A stretch of 64,000 nt of DNA, taken from Thiohalocapsa sp. PB-PSB1. Lineage in GTDB: Bacteria > Pseudomonadota > Gammaproteobacteria > Chromatiales > Chromatiaceae. The translations under genes and the position numbers were made by a program. The stretch spans positions 7,085,001 to 7,149,000 of the forward strand of contig CP050890.1 in the NCBI GenBank assembly GCA_016745215.1, in the 5' to 3' direction. This document shows positions 10,193 to 18,814 of the stretch, piece after piece; the first letter of the stretch is position 1; every line of letters starts with the position of its first letter. The notes beneath the pieces are model-generated. The model saw only the letters and a list, made by a program, of their open reading frames with translations. It was not told where the DNA came from and searched no databases.

Positions 10193-12424
10193 TTATTCGT
10201 AATGCAGCGATTCTGCCGAGGATAGCCGCTCTGCAACCAAAGCCGGATAAAGAGCGGCCAGTGAGCAGCTGAACAATGCCAACGCCAAGGCTGAGATTGC
10301 GCTGCCAGGTGATAGGCTGAGCCGATAGTCGAATAGGGTGAAATGATCAAGAAAACCGATACCGATAGCAGCAAAGACATGACCTAAGGCCAACGCGAAG
10401 AGTCCGCCTACACCGCCGATCACCGCTCCCTCGGCGATCAGCATGCGTAGAGTTTGCATCCGGGAGACCCCCAAGGTACGCAAGAGCGACAACTCCCGAC
10501 GGCGGGCCAGCACCTGAATCAGTAAGCTGTTGGCAACGCCTACGGTGGCCAGTACCAGAGTCAGTCCAAAAATGAAGTCGAAAATAGAGAAGTCTTTATC
10601 TATCTCCCGTGTCTGCCATTGGCGCTGCTCCCAACCCCAGCTCTGGATTCGATAGTTACCCTTGAATAAATCGAGGTCTCGTTCCTTTGGGACCGATCCG
10701 GATGTGCCCCGCACAGCGAGCCGATCACCTAGGGTATGGGCCAAATTGTCTGTGAACAGAGGGCTTTGATGATGGAACAGGAACCAGGATTTAAGGTCCA
10801 CATATTGACCGTCCTCGGCGAAATAGCCGATTTCGTTGGTTACTGCCTTGATATTAAATATGTAACGTTTGTCGTCAGTGTGGATAATTACGCGATCTCC
10901 CGCCTGCAGCGTAAAACGGGCTGCCAAAGTACTGGATATGAATACCTCGTTTGAGCCAAACGGATCACGACCCTGAGATGTTAGGAATGCGTTGGCATCA
11001 TCACCGTGAATCAACCGGATCGGGATCTCGCCAGAAACCTTGTGAGATAGACGCATTGGATACAGTCCTTCGGCGCGTGCTCGATCGAATAGTGCTTCTT
11101 CTGGCATGGCAGTGCCTGGGCGATGATGAAGAAAAGCATACGAATCTAGCGCCTCGGCACTCCAGGTTCTGATCTCTGCCTTCAAAGATCGTGTCAGCCC
11201 GTCCAGTCCGATCAGTAGGCTGAACACCAGCGTAACGGATGCAACGGTGAAGATAAGTTCCCGAGCATTGAACCGCAGACGCCGACCAGCGAGTAAAGAC
11301 TCTAGCGGCAGCAGTGACCTGAGCGACCACTCCATGAAATATACTGCGCCTTGCAGCACTGGCGTCATCCACCATAGGATGGCCAGACCTAATGCCATTG
11401 CAACCGCGGCCTCAACCAGGAAAAACTGAATCACCGAAAGCCAGTCCTGTAATATGGGGCGAACTGCCAGCCAGCTGGCTAAAAACAAGATTGGCACTAG
11501 CCAGCCGAAGCCGCCCAGCCCGGCCGACGGCAGCCGCCTCGTGGCATCGCGTTCGACAAGAAAATGAGGCTGCAATACATCCACGGGTTGCATACGCATC
11601 AATGATTTCCAAGGGCCGACCACGCCAAGCAGAGCAATAGCAACGCTCAAGGTGGCAAGCAAACAGAGCTCCGCTAATGGCATGTTCGGATTTGAAGTGG
11701 GCGATCGGCCCGTGGTGGACACCCCCGCGTCCAACAACTCAAAACCCGCGGCCCAGCCGCTGAGTAAGCCGACTAGGGTTCCTGCCAGCCCAAGCAGACC
11801 GGCTTCTATGAGCAGCGACAATCCGAGTCCCCGGCGCTCTTGGCCTAGACAGATCAACAGCATGAGTTCACGTGCGCGCGATGCAACCGAGAAACGCATG
11901 CTGTAAAAGACGATGACCGCACCCACCGCAAACGCCATCAGCGATGCGAGACGCACCGCCAGGCGCATGGCCTGATAGTCCTCCTCGCCGCGCTTTGGCA
12001 ATGGTTTCTTACTCGAAACACCGCCTGCCCCCAGACCTTTCTGGCTTGGTAGAAGTCTGCTAGGAGTGGAGTTGGCGTGCTCGCTAGTATGAGTTCTGGT
12101 CGCGAGGTTTGGAGTGAGATTCTGAGTGTTCGCAGTCTGCGCGCGGCCAGTAGGTCGCTGCTCCTGCTCGCGACGTTCGAAACTGACCCGAAGAATCCGC
12201 CGCGGCTTACTGGTCATGGGCGATTTGTCTGTCGCTGGTACCGCCCTGGATAGATCCACCAATGACTGGGAAGGGATGGGCTGCTCACGGCTGTTATGAT
12301 CAACGATCAGGATAGCAGCCGCTACCGTCAGACCCAAGGCGACACCGAGCAGCGTCATGACAGCTTGCAGCCGATGCTGGCTCAGCCGTCGCCAGGCAAG
12401 CAGTAACGCTAGACCCGGATTCAT
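10193..12424 (-). CDS. ABC transporter permease, FtsX/MacB type
   Basis: 743 residues. A first TM helix near residues 20-42 (AVMTLLGVALGLTVAAAILIV) is followed by a Ser/Thr/Pro-rich insert (about 60-150) and then two FtsX-like blocks, each with a lipoprotein-exporter-type set of hydrophobic helices; the last reads LVLATVGVANSLLIQVLARRRELSLLRTLGVSR...LIAEGAVIGGVGGLFALALGHVFAAIGIG. The RRRELSLLRTLG segment is the FtsX coupling motif. It overlaps the ATPase gene by four bases (ATGA), so the two are translationally coupled and form one exporter, likely of the DevC/MacB/LolCE mechanotransmission class. Cargo unknown. Confidence 0.85.
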   Translation of the reverse strand: MNPGLALLLAWRRLSQHRLQAVMTLLGVALGLTVAAAILIVDHNSREQPIPSQSLVDLSRAVPATDKSPMTSKPRRILRVSFERREQEQRPTGRAQTANTQNLTPNLATRTHTSEHANSTPSRLLPSQKGLGAGGVSSKKPLPKRGEEDYQAMRLAVRLASLMAFAVGAVIVFYSMRFSVASRARELMLLICLGQERRGLGLSLLIEAGLLGLAGTLVGLLSGWAAGFELLDAGVSTTGRSPTSNPNMPLAELCLLATLSVAIALLGVVGPWKSLMRMQPVDVLQPHFLVERDATRRLPSAGLGGFGWLVPILFLASWLAVRPILQDWLSVIQFFLVEAAVAMALGLAILWWMTPVLQGAVYFMEWSLRSLLPLESLLAGRRLRFNARELIFTVASVTLVFSLLIGLDGLTRSLKAEIRTWSAEALDSYAFLHHRPGTAMPEEALFDRARAEGLYPMRLSHKVSGEIPIRLIHGDDANAFLTSQGRDPFGSNEVFISSTLAARFTLQAGDRVIIHTDDKRYIFNIKAVTNEIGYFAEDGQYVDLKSWFLFHHQSPLFTDNLAHTLGDRLAVRGTSGSVPKERDLDLFKGNYRIQSWGWEQRQWQTREIDKDFSIFDFIFGLTLVLATVGVANSLLIQVLARRRELSLLRTLGVSRMQTLRMLIAEGAVIGGVGGLFALALGHVFAAIGIGFLDHFTLFDYRLSLSPGSAISALALALFSCSLAALYPALVAERLSSAESLHYE

Positions 12425-13290
12425 ATTGCGAGATTCGCCAAATAGTCGTGGATCAGGGCCACCTGATCTCGCCGTCGGCCTTGCCTAAGGACTGCTGCGA
12501 TTTGGCCGTCTTTCAAAAAGCACACCCGGTCAGCCCAAGCGGCGTGCTCGGCGCTGTGGGTCACCATCAGTATGGCAACTCCACGGGCCTTGGCTGCGCC
12601 CGCCAGAGTTTCCAGAATATCCTCGGCGATGCGTGGATTCACATTCCCGGTTGGCTCATCTGCCAGCAGCAGCTCCGGGCCGTGAATCAGTGCCCGGGCG
12701 ATCGAGGTAAGCTGCATTTCTCCGCCAGAGAGTTGAGATGGCAAATGATCTCCGCGAGATTCCAATCCAATTTGGATCAGTAGTTGATCCGCCCTTTCCC
12801 GATCCTCGCATTTGACCTTGCCGCGGATCATGAGCGGCAGCAAGATATTTTCGCGAACGCTGAGCGTCGGGATCAAGTTGAAAAATTGAAACACGATTCC
12901 GACTCGCTCCCGCCGTAGTGCGGTGCGCGCCTTTTCGCTGTCATAGTCTACAAGGGTACCAGCGAGCGATACGCTGCCGGCATCAGGAACGTCGATGGCT
13001 GACAAACAATTGAGTAATGTGCTTTTGCCGGAGCCGCTTGGCCCCATGATGACAACCAGTTCTCCAATTTTTACATCCAGGCTCAAACCCTCCAGAACCG
13101 GTAATGAACGCTGGCCCAGCCGGTAAGATTTAAATAAGTCGGTCACTTGCAACAGCGACTCGGTGCCAGTGGAGAAACAAGCCGGCAATTTGTCCTCGAC
13201 CGTCTGCTCCCCGCCAACATCGCCTTCGGGTATCGGCATCTCAATCGCTTGCATATCGAGAACTCTGCGTGATACAGATCGCTCAGCCAT
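12421..13290 (-). CDS. ABC transporter ATP-binding protein (LolD/MacB type)
   Basis: 289 residues with every nucleotide-binding motif: Walker A GPSGSGKST, Q-loop FQFFNLIPTLSVREN, signature LSGGEMQLTSIARALIHGP, Walker B LLLADEPTGN and switch MVTHSAEH. The signature reads LSGGEMQLTS rather than the common LSGGQQQRVA. About 45 residues precede the ABC core, so the true start could be a later Met (for example MQAIEMPIPEG); the longest frame is given. It is the upstream gene of a two-gene operon with the FtsX-type permease, joined by an ATGA overlap. Confidence 0.88.
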   Translation of the reverse strand: MAERSVSRRVLDMQAIEMPIPEGDVGGEQTVEDKLPACFSTGTESLLQVTDLFKSYRLGQRSLPVLEGLSLDVKIGELVVIMGPSGSGKSTLLNCLSAIDVPDAGSVSLAGTLVDYDSEKARTALRRERVGIVFQFFNLIPTLSVRENILLPLMIRGKVKCEDRERADQLLIQIGLESRGDHLPSQLSGGEMQLTSIARALIHGPELLLADEPTGNVNPRIAEDILETLAGAAKARGVAILMVTHSAEHAAWADRVCFLKDGQIAAVLRQGRRRDQVALIHDYLANLAI

Positions 13291-13748
13291 CGCGGAACCA
13301 TTCCTCTAGCGGTTAATTCAAGTGGGCCATGAAAGATGAAACCCATAACAGAACACAGTCAGGGTGGGACGGATCGAGGTCAACTCTCTACATCTGAGCA
13401 AGCAACGGCTATCTCAGGCGCAACCTGCCTTTGGTTACATTGCATGTGAGCCTGCAGCGGGCGCGGAGTAAATATCGATCAGGATTCGAGCGGCAAAGCT
13501 AGCATCATCGCCCCTGGTAAGTACCACAAGAGTCGGAAAAAATGATAAATTGCCATGGTCCGTCGCAGCCTGAAACAGCCCGTCTTGCCGCACCGCTCTG
13601 CTCTACGAACTCCAGACTTAGCCAACTACCACAGAGTCTGATGGGCAGGCAAAATCCTAACAATGACTCACTCCTGTTCCTTCATGGCCTGTTCCTCCAT
13701 CAGGATTCTTAATCCATGTCATCCCGCGCCAAAATCGAGGATCAACCC
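13291..13748. other. Intergenic region between divergent genes
   Basis: About 450 bp separating the minus-strand ABC operon from the plus-strand META gene. It must hold promoters for both directions, but I could not place a convincing -35/-10 pair. No repeat or RNA structure recognised. Confidence 0.4.
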
Positions 13749-14453
13749 ATGCCAAGCATCCGTTTATTTGTCTCATCGATTACCTTGCTCGCCGTTAGCA
13801 CTGTGCTCGCCGCTGAGTCTGCGTTCAGAACGCACGATGAGGCTGCCTTTACGGCCCAGGGCAACGAGCCGGGCTGGTCGCTGCGGATGACCGAGACGAA
13901 AATCCGGCTTAACCTTGATTATGGCGCGCGAACAATCGAGGCGCGGCGACCCAAAGCAATCATAGAAGACAACGCAACGCGGTACAGAGTGCCTGATGAG
14001 GACGTCAGAATCACCGTCCGTGAACAACGCTGTCACGACGATATGTCAGGGATGCCCTATCCGCTTAGGGTAGAAATCAAGGTCGAAGGACGTGAACTGC
14101 GCGGTTGCGGGGGCGAGCCACGGGCCTTGCTCGAAGGGTCGGCCTGGACGCTGAGTTCGCTGAAGGGTGAAGCATTACCGGAGGCCGTCAGCATCACCAT
14201 CCAGTTTCTTGAAAACAACCGCATCGCTGGCAACAGCGGCTGTAACCGATTCATGGGTGGCTATGTGTTGACAGGCGAGGGTCTATCGTTCAGCCAATTG
14301 GGCGGCACCATGATGGCTTGCCCAGAGCCCCAGATGCAGGTCGAACAGCAGTTTCTCGATCTCATGGCGGAAGTCATAGGCTTTGATCTATCGGCAGATG
14401 GCGCGCTGTTGCTGAAAACAGCTGTTGGAACACAATTGACCGCCCGCCGTTAG
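13749..14453 (+). CDS. META-domain (HslJ-like) secreted protein
   Basis: Signal peptide PSIRLFVSSITLLAVSTVLA-AE follows the Met at 13749 (chosen over the upstream Met at 13716, which would precede the leader with polar residues). Two parts follow: residues about 25-125 with GNEPGWSLRMTETKIRLNLDYG, a COG3650-like domain often found before META domains, and a C-terminal META/HslJ domain starting LLEGSAWTLSSLKGE with the diagnostic NRIAGNSGCNRFMGGYVLTGEGLSFSQLGGTMMACPEPQMQVEQQFL. HslJ-like proteins are envelope-located and linked to stress or antibiotic resistance; no enzymatic activity is known. Confidence 0.87.
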   Translation: MPSIRLFVSSITLLAVSTVLAAESAFRTHDEAAFTAQGNEPGWSLRMTETKIRLNLDYGARTIEARRPKAIIEDNATRYRVPDEDVRITVREQRCHDDMSGMPYPLRVEIKVEGRELRGCGGEPRALLEGSAWTLSSLKGEALPEAVSITIQFLENNRIAGNSGCNRFMGGYVLTGEGLSFSQLGGTMMACPEPQMQVEQQFLDLMAEVIGFDLSADGALLLKTAVGTQLTARR

Positions 14454-14492
14454 GCTATAGAGATCCAAGAACCAGCAGCGGTTGCTGACAGC

Positions 14493-15062
14493 ATGGGCTC
14501 ATATTATTACCTGGCGTTCGGCTCGAACCTGCTGAGCCTGCGATTGCAAGCGCGCACGGGGAACGTCCGCTTGATTGGTCCGGTGGATCTTCACGGATGG
14601 CGGCTCACCTTTCACAAACGCGGCAGCGATGGCTCCGGCAAGGGCGACATCGTACCAGGCACTCGCGTTGATCGGGTCTTCGGTGTGCTATATGAGCTGG
14701 ATGAGCGCCAGTTGGCCGTGCTGGATGAAATCGAGGGTCCAGGCTATGTCCGCGACAGGATCGAGGTGGGCTGTAACGGCAGGCGCTTTCGCTGCATGCT
14801 GTATCGCGCCGTGGCAGAGGCGATCGACCCGACCCTCGAACCCTATGATTGGTATCACCAGCTGATCCTTGCCGGCTTGCTCGAACAGGGCGTAGATGCC
14901 GATTACTATGACAAGGTTCGATGCCAGAACAGCAGTCCTGATCCACGACCGCGGCGCCCGGCACGACTGCATGCCCTTACTGTATTAGACCAATTTTCAG
15001 CCTTATGGCCCGATTACGCGGCCAGGCTCCATGCAAACCAAGACCGCACCTGGTGGGAGTAA
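14493..15062 (+). CDS. Gamma-glutamylcyclotransferase-like protein
   Basis: 189 residues. The N terminus YYYLAFGSNLLSLRLQAR is the GGCT family YGSN-type motif (here FGSN), and VFGVLYELDERQLAVLDEIEG contains the expected catalytic-Glu segment (LDEIEG). Members cleave gamma-glutamyl amides to 5-oxoproline, for example in glutathione turnover; the substrate here is not determinable. It follows the META-domain gene by about 40 bp on the same strand and may be co-transcribed. A second, unrelated AIG2-like protein is encoded at 48052. Confidence 0.82.
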   Translation: MGSYYYLAFGSNLLSLRLQARTGNVRLIGPVDLHGWRLTFHKRGSDGSGKGDIVPGTRVDRVFGVLYELDERQLAVLDEIEGPGYVRDRIEVGCNGRRFRCMLYRAVAEAIDPTLEPYDWYHQLILAGLLEQGVDADYYDKVRCQNSSPDPRPRRPARLHALTVLDQFSALWPDYAARLHANQDRTWWE

Positions 15063-15343
15063 GGGTCGATATGCTTGCGCCCGACCAATTCCACGCAGGC
15101 GGCCCCTGTACTGGATGTCATCCTGCTGCACCTGCTTCAGTCGGCGCTGCCTTGGGGGAGCGGCTTGCGGTTGCGACGGATTCGCACCAACGGCGGGCTG
15201 CACCTGCCGAGCGCTCCCCCCTGACAGAGAAGGTTTACATGGCTGTTCCATGACCACCGTCATGACTGCCGCCATGACTGCCGCCATGACTGCCATAGCC
15301 ATCCCATGACCGCCATGTCCAGAGTTTCAGGTAAGGCAATCGC
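15063..15343. other. Gene-free stretch with a short tandem repeat
   Basis: No credible gene. A tandem array of GACTGCCGCCAT-like 12-mers occupies about 15261-15298 (three near-perfect units and degenerate flanks). Confidence 0.45.
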
Positions 15344-15961
15344 CTAAGTGATGGTGCAGAAACAAGCTAAACAGGTTTTTGGCTTGGGTGTCGCCTGCCG
15401 ACTCATTCGCTACCGCTATCGGCGTCGGTATCGGTATCGGCGTCGGTATCGAACCGACCAACCCATCCGCCAAGCTCCTCGCTGACCGCGTAGCCACGCT
15501 GTCCGCGCTTCGTGAGCATGGCCACACGACGATCGAGCAGTGCCTTTTGCTTGCCGTTGTCGTCTGCGCACAACGCATCGCACACCAGCGAGCACGCCCT
15601 CAATCGCAGCGCACTCCAGCGCCGAGCCTAGTGCGATTTCAAACGACCGGCGTCGATCCCCGCTCGTCGCTGTGCCGTTACCCTCGGCAATGTTCAGCGC
15701 GATGGCCTGCGATGCGCGCCTAGGATGCGCACCTACCATGCGCACAGGCGTTGATCCTTCGCGTTACGCTGTCCTTTCACATGCTCGCAGTCGCGCTCGG
15801 CCCAGCCGACCTACTCGATGGCCGCACGCTAGACGTCGAGCTTCTCATGACCGACTGGCATAGGGCGTTTTCTCTCTCGATTCCGATTCCGATAGCGACC
15901 CCGATTGCACTCCGCCGATGGCTGGATAGCGTTGTATAGGTTACTCATGAACCGCTACTAA
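15344..15961. repeat. Family B element, long copy (contains four-helix-bundle pseudogene)
   Basis: 618-bp unit running from CTAAGTGATGGTGCAGAAAC to TCATGAACCGCTACTAA. Both ends recur at 63653-63860 in the same order, where the middle is missing. Near the left end is a run of GGTATCG/GGCGTCG hexamers (about 15411-15455) and near the right end GATTCCGATAGCGACC. No clear terminal inverted repeat is seen, so the mobility mechanism is unknown. Confidence 0.7.
15403..15861 (-). pseudogene. Decayed four-helix-bundle (23S rRNA-intervening-protein family) gene
   Basis: Reading from the ATG at 15861 gives MPVGHEKLDV*RAAIE*VG, then after further disruption RRASQAIALNIAEGNG...SGDRRRSFEIALGSALECAAIEGVL. 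That is the four-helix-bundle/S23-type protein signature (HEKLDVY..AIEY, then SIALNIAEG.G and SALEC). Two Tyr codons have become TAG, another stop follows, and after GVLA the frame shifts to CDALCADDNGKQKALLDRRVAMLTKRGQRGY. The tail runs into Asp-Thr-Asp repeats encoded by the GGTATCG hexamers. The gene is dead. Family function is unknown; members were first seen in rRNA intervening sequences. Confidence 0.75.
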
Positions 15962-16192
15962 GTCCTTCATCCTCCCAAGGCCTTCGCCTGGATACCCCCA
16001 AATGTGGGTCCATGGCTGGACTTGCACCAACCAACTGAATACCATGCCGGTCACATTTGTGGCCTTTGCGATCGTTGTAGATCAGAGTCCGTCGTGGGCT
16101 TCGCGCAGCCTTTCACCAGGTTAAACAAGCCTATAGAGAATAAAGTGAAATTAGTTAAACAAATACAGGGCATATCGCAACTGGGTGAACAG

Positions 16193-17230
16193 ATGCTTGC
16201 GTTGTCGTGTTTGTCGGCAGTCGCCACGACGGCCGGGTCATCTTCGATCTTCGATGACAGTAATGACAGCGGTTGGACCGGCTACAGCCTGTTTACGCCT
16301 TTCGGTGCCAATGCCACACTCAGCTTTCCGAACGGCGCATACAGGATGCAGACCCCCGCCCTTCCGCAGCCCAATACGCTTGGCCCAGGCCGTGAAGGGA
16401 GTGATCGTCAGGATGTGGAAATTGCAGATTTTTACACCAGCAACAATAGCGTCGATCGGGATCATTCCCTCGAACAAGGATTCTGGCTATTGGCGCAAAT
16501 GCAAGAATTTGCTCTGGGAACCACTGATGGTTACTGGATGCATTACATCACGGACAGCCCGGCATATCCCGGCCAGGGCTCTCTGGTTCTCGATCGGCTC
16601 GACAATGAGTTTTCCATCATCCTCGATGTTGTACCTATCACACCGCATCCCGACCAGGATTATCGGCTCGTATTTGCTGGTGTGGGCTCTGTCCTGACCG
16701 GTCAGCTATTTTCCATTGCCGACTTCAGCATCCCGTTGACGACAGGCTCTCTTATAGACAGCACCCATATATCTGGAGAGGTCGGTCTACTAGTGCAGCG
16801 GTGCGCATGTCCCGCTACCATTTCTGCTGTTTGTCGTTGTCGTAATCGCTCATCGTGGGTTATCGATGACGACCACGACTGCAAACGGTCTCGCGACTTC
16901 CGCAGCAGAGCACTCGTCAGTGATCTGACCGTTAGAGTGAACGGACCGGCCGACGCCACCTTCGACAACTTCTTCGCCACCGATCTCTCCGAACCAAATC
17001 CGTCAATCCTATTAGCCGTTGGTCTCCTTAGGATATTTTTGCTGCCGCCGGTGGGGCAACGGCACTTCACCCCATGGTGGCCCGGATCATCGCCACCGAG
17101 AGCATCCGATGAAAAAGCTAGTCTCGTTCAACGTCAACGGCATTCGCAGTCGTCCGCACCAACTCGCGGCTCTCACCGAGCGGCTTGCGCCGGACCTGAT
17201 CGGCATTCAGGAGTCCAAGGTCGCGGATGA
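16193..17230 (+). pseudogene. Probable decayed secreted PEP-CTERM-like protein
   Basis: From the Met at 16193 a weak leader (MLALSCLSAVATTAG) is followed by SSSIFDDSNDSGWTGYSLFTP and a beta-rich body typical of secreted sandwich domains. ISGEVGLLV is interrupted by a Cys/Arg-rich stretch (about 16795-16910) foreign in composition, after which VSDLTVRVNGPADATFDNFFATDL resumes. It then shows a degraded sorting-like tail SEPNPSILLAVGLLRIFLLPP. There is no stop before the xthA start, and the frame runs 120 bp into it. I read this as a gene damaged by a small insertion and loss of its stop. No exosortase gene is in the window. Confidence 0.4.
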
Positions 17231-17921
17231 TGCCTTCCCCCATCAGGCCATCGAGGCCTTGGGCTACCGGGCACAGATTCACGGCCAAAAGGGGCACTAT
17301 GGCGTCGCATTACTCAGCCGTGAGGCACCGCTGCGTATCGACAAGGGCTTTCCCGGCGATGAGGCAGATGCTCAACGTCGCTCCATCACCGGATTTTTCG
17401 CCGACGGCGATGACCAGATCGTCGTTATCAACGGCTACTTTCCCCAGGGCGAGAGCCGCAACCACCCGATCAAATTCCCCGGCAAGCAGCGCTTTTATGC
17501 CGACTTGCTCGGCTACCTGCGCGAATGCTTCTCGCCGAATCAAAACTTGGTCGTCATGGGCGACATGAACGTGGCTCCGCTGGACCTGGACATTGGCATC
17601 GGCGACGATAACGCCCGCCGCTGGCTGCGCACCGGCAAATGCAGCTTTTTGCCTGAGGAGCGCGCCTGGCTGCGCGCCATCACTGACTGGGGTCTGTTCG
17701 ACGCCTACCGGGTCGTCCATCCCGAGGCTGACGACTGTTTCAGTTGGTTCGACTACCGCTCCCGGGGCTTTGAACGCGATCCCAAACGCGGGCTGCGTAT
17801 CGATTTGATCCTGATCAGCGCACCGCTCAAGGAGCGCCTGCGTGGGGCCGGTATTGACTATGGCATTCGCGCGCTGCAAAAGCCCTCGGACCATTGTCCG
17901 GTGTGGATCGAACTCAGCTAG
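17109..17921 (+). CDS. xthA: Exodeoxyribonuclease III
   Basis: 270 residues, the usual XthA length. It opens KKLVSFNVNGIRSRPHQL, has the metal-binding Glu in IGIQESKV, the conserved LVVMGDMNVAP, the RIDLILIS block and the catalytic PSDHCPVWIEL end. ExoIII is a cytosolic AP endonuclease and 3'-5' exonuclease of base-excision repair. The ATG at 17109 was chosen because upstream codons belong to the decayed secreted-protein frame. The stop lies two bases before the TSUP gene start, so the two are probably co-transcribed. Confidence 0.95.
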   Translation: MKKLVSFNVNGIRSRPHQLAALTERLAPDLIGIQESKVADDAFPHQAIEALGYRAQIHGQKGHYGVALLSREAPLRIDKGFPGDEADAQRRSITGFFADGDDQIVVINGYFPQGESRNHPIKFPGKQRFYADLLGYLRECFSPNQNLVVMGDMNVAPLDLDIGIGDDNARRWLRTGKCSFLPEERAWLRAITDWGLFDAYRVVHPEADDCFSWFDYRSRGFERDPKRGLRIDLILISAPLKERLRGAGIDYGIRALQKPSDHCPVWIELS

Positions 17922-17922
17922 C

Positions 17923-18696
17923 ATGGACATGTTTCAGGACATCGGCCTCGGCATGATGGCATTGACTTTTGCCGCCAGTTTTGCCGCCTGCTTTTTCTCC
18001 AGCCTTTCCGGCGGTGGCGCCGGGCTGATCCTGCTGCCAGTATTACTGTTCACTGGGCTACCGTTCATTAATGCCCTTGCCAGCCACAAGCTCGCCGTTG
18101 GCTTTATTGGCATTGGCTCGACCATCCGCTACGTGCGCGAAGGGCTGATTGACTGGCGAGTATTTTGGTGGACCGCAGTCATCGGTCTACCATTTGTCGT
18201 GCTCGGCACCCGCTTTGCTGCCGCCGTCCCTGGCGAGATCATGAAGCCGCTGGTGGGTGGCGTCATCATCGCCATGGTACTGATCGCGCTGGCGCGCAAG
18301 GCTGCCCCGAATGTATTCGAGCCTAAGCACCTATCACCGCGGCTACTGCTGATCGGGTCGCTGTTGATGGTACCGGCGGCTTTCTACTCAGGCTGGATCT
18401 CCGCCGGCAGCGGCGTCTTTACCACATTTATTTATCTATGGCTGCTGCGCTATGACCAACTTCACGCCACCGCCATGACCCTATCTGCCAACGGCATTTT
18501 CTGGAATGGCGTCGGCGCCATTGCCCATGTCTACATGGGCCATGTCATCTGGCCCCTGGCTCCTGGCCTGATCCTCGGCGCCCTTCTCGGCAGCTATGTT
18601 GGCGCCAGCGTTGGCATCAAGAAGGGCAATCGTTTTCTGCGCATCTTGTTCTTAGCCACTGCTGCCATTACCGGGGTGTTATTGATCTACCCCTGA
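17923..18696 (+). CDS. TSUP (TauE/SafE) family membrane permease
   Basis: 257 residues, strongly hydrophobic, eight to nine predicted helices. The first half carries the TSUP motif FFSSLSGGGAGLILLPVLLFTGLPFINALASHKLAVGFIG and the second half its repeat SGWISAGSGVFTTFIYLWLLRYDQLHATAMTLSANGI, the two-fold duplicated architecture of sulfite/sulfonate exporters. The ligand cannot be told from sequence; sulfur compounds are the commonest for the family. It starts one base after the xthA stop, suggesting a shared transcript without an obvious functional link. Confidence 0.88.
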   Translation: MDMFQDIGLGMMALTFAASFAACFFSSLSGGGAGLILLPVLLFTGLPFINALASHKLAVGFIGIGSTIRYVREGLIDWRVFWWTAVIGLPFVVLGTRFAAAVPGEIMKPLVGGVIIAMVLIALARKAAPNVFEPKHLSPRLLLIGSLLMVPAAFYSGWISAGSGVFTTFIYLWLLRYDQLHATAMTLSANGIFWNGVGAIAHVYMGHVIWPLAPGLILGALLGSYVGASVGIKKGNRFLRILFLATAAITGVLLIYP

Positions 18697-18814
18697 ATGC
18701 TGGAGCCTGCTGCTGCCCCCTGAAAAGGCATCAAACATTAACCAAGTCGCAGGTAACCGCGTTAGCCTAATGTCCATTTGGCTGGCTTCCGGGAACTGTC
18801 GTTTGAATAGCGTC

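Noticed and set aside
15261..15455. Tandem GACTGCCGCCAT units and GGTATCG hexamers as a possible CRISPR array
   Set aside because: Units are 6-12 bp without unique spacers of constant length; simple repeats.
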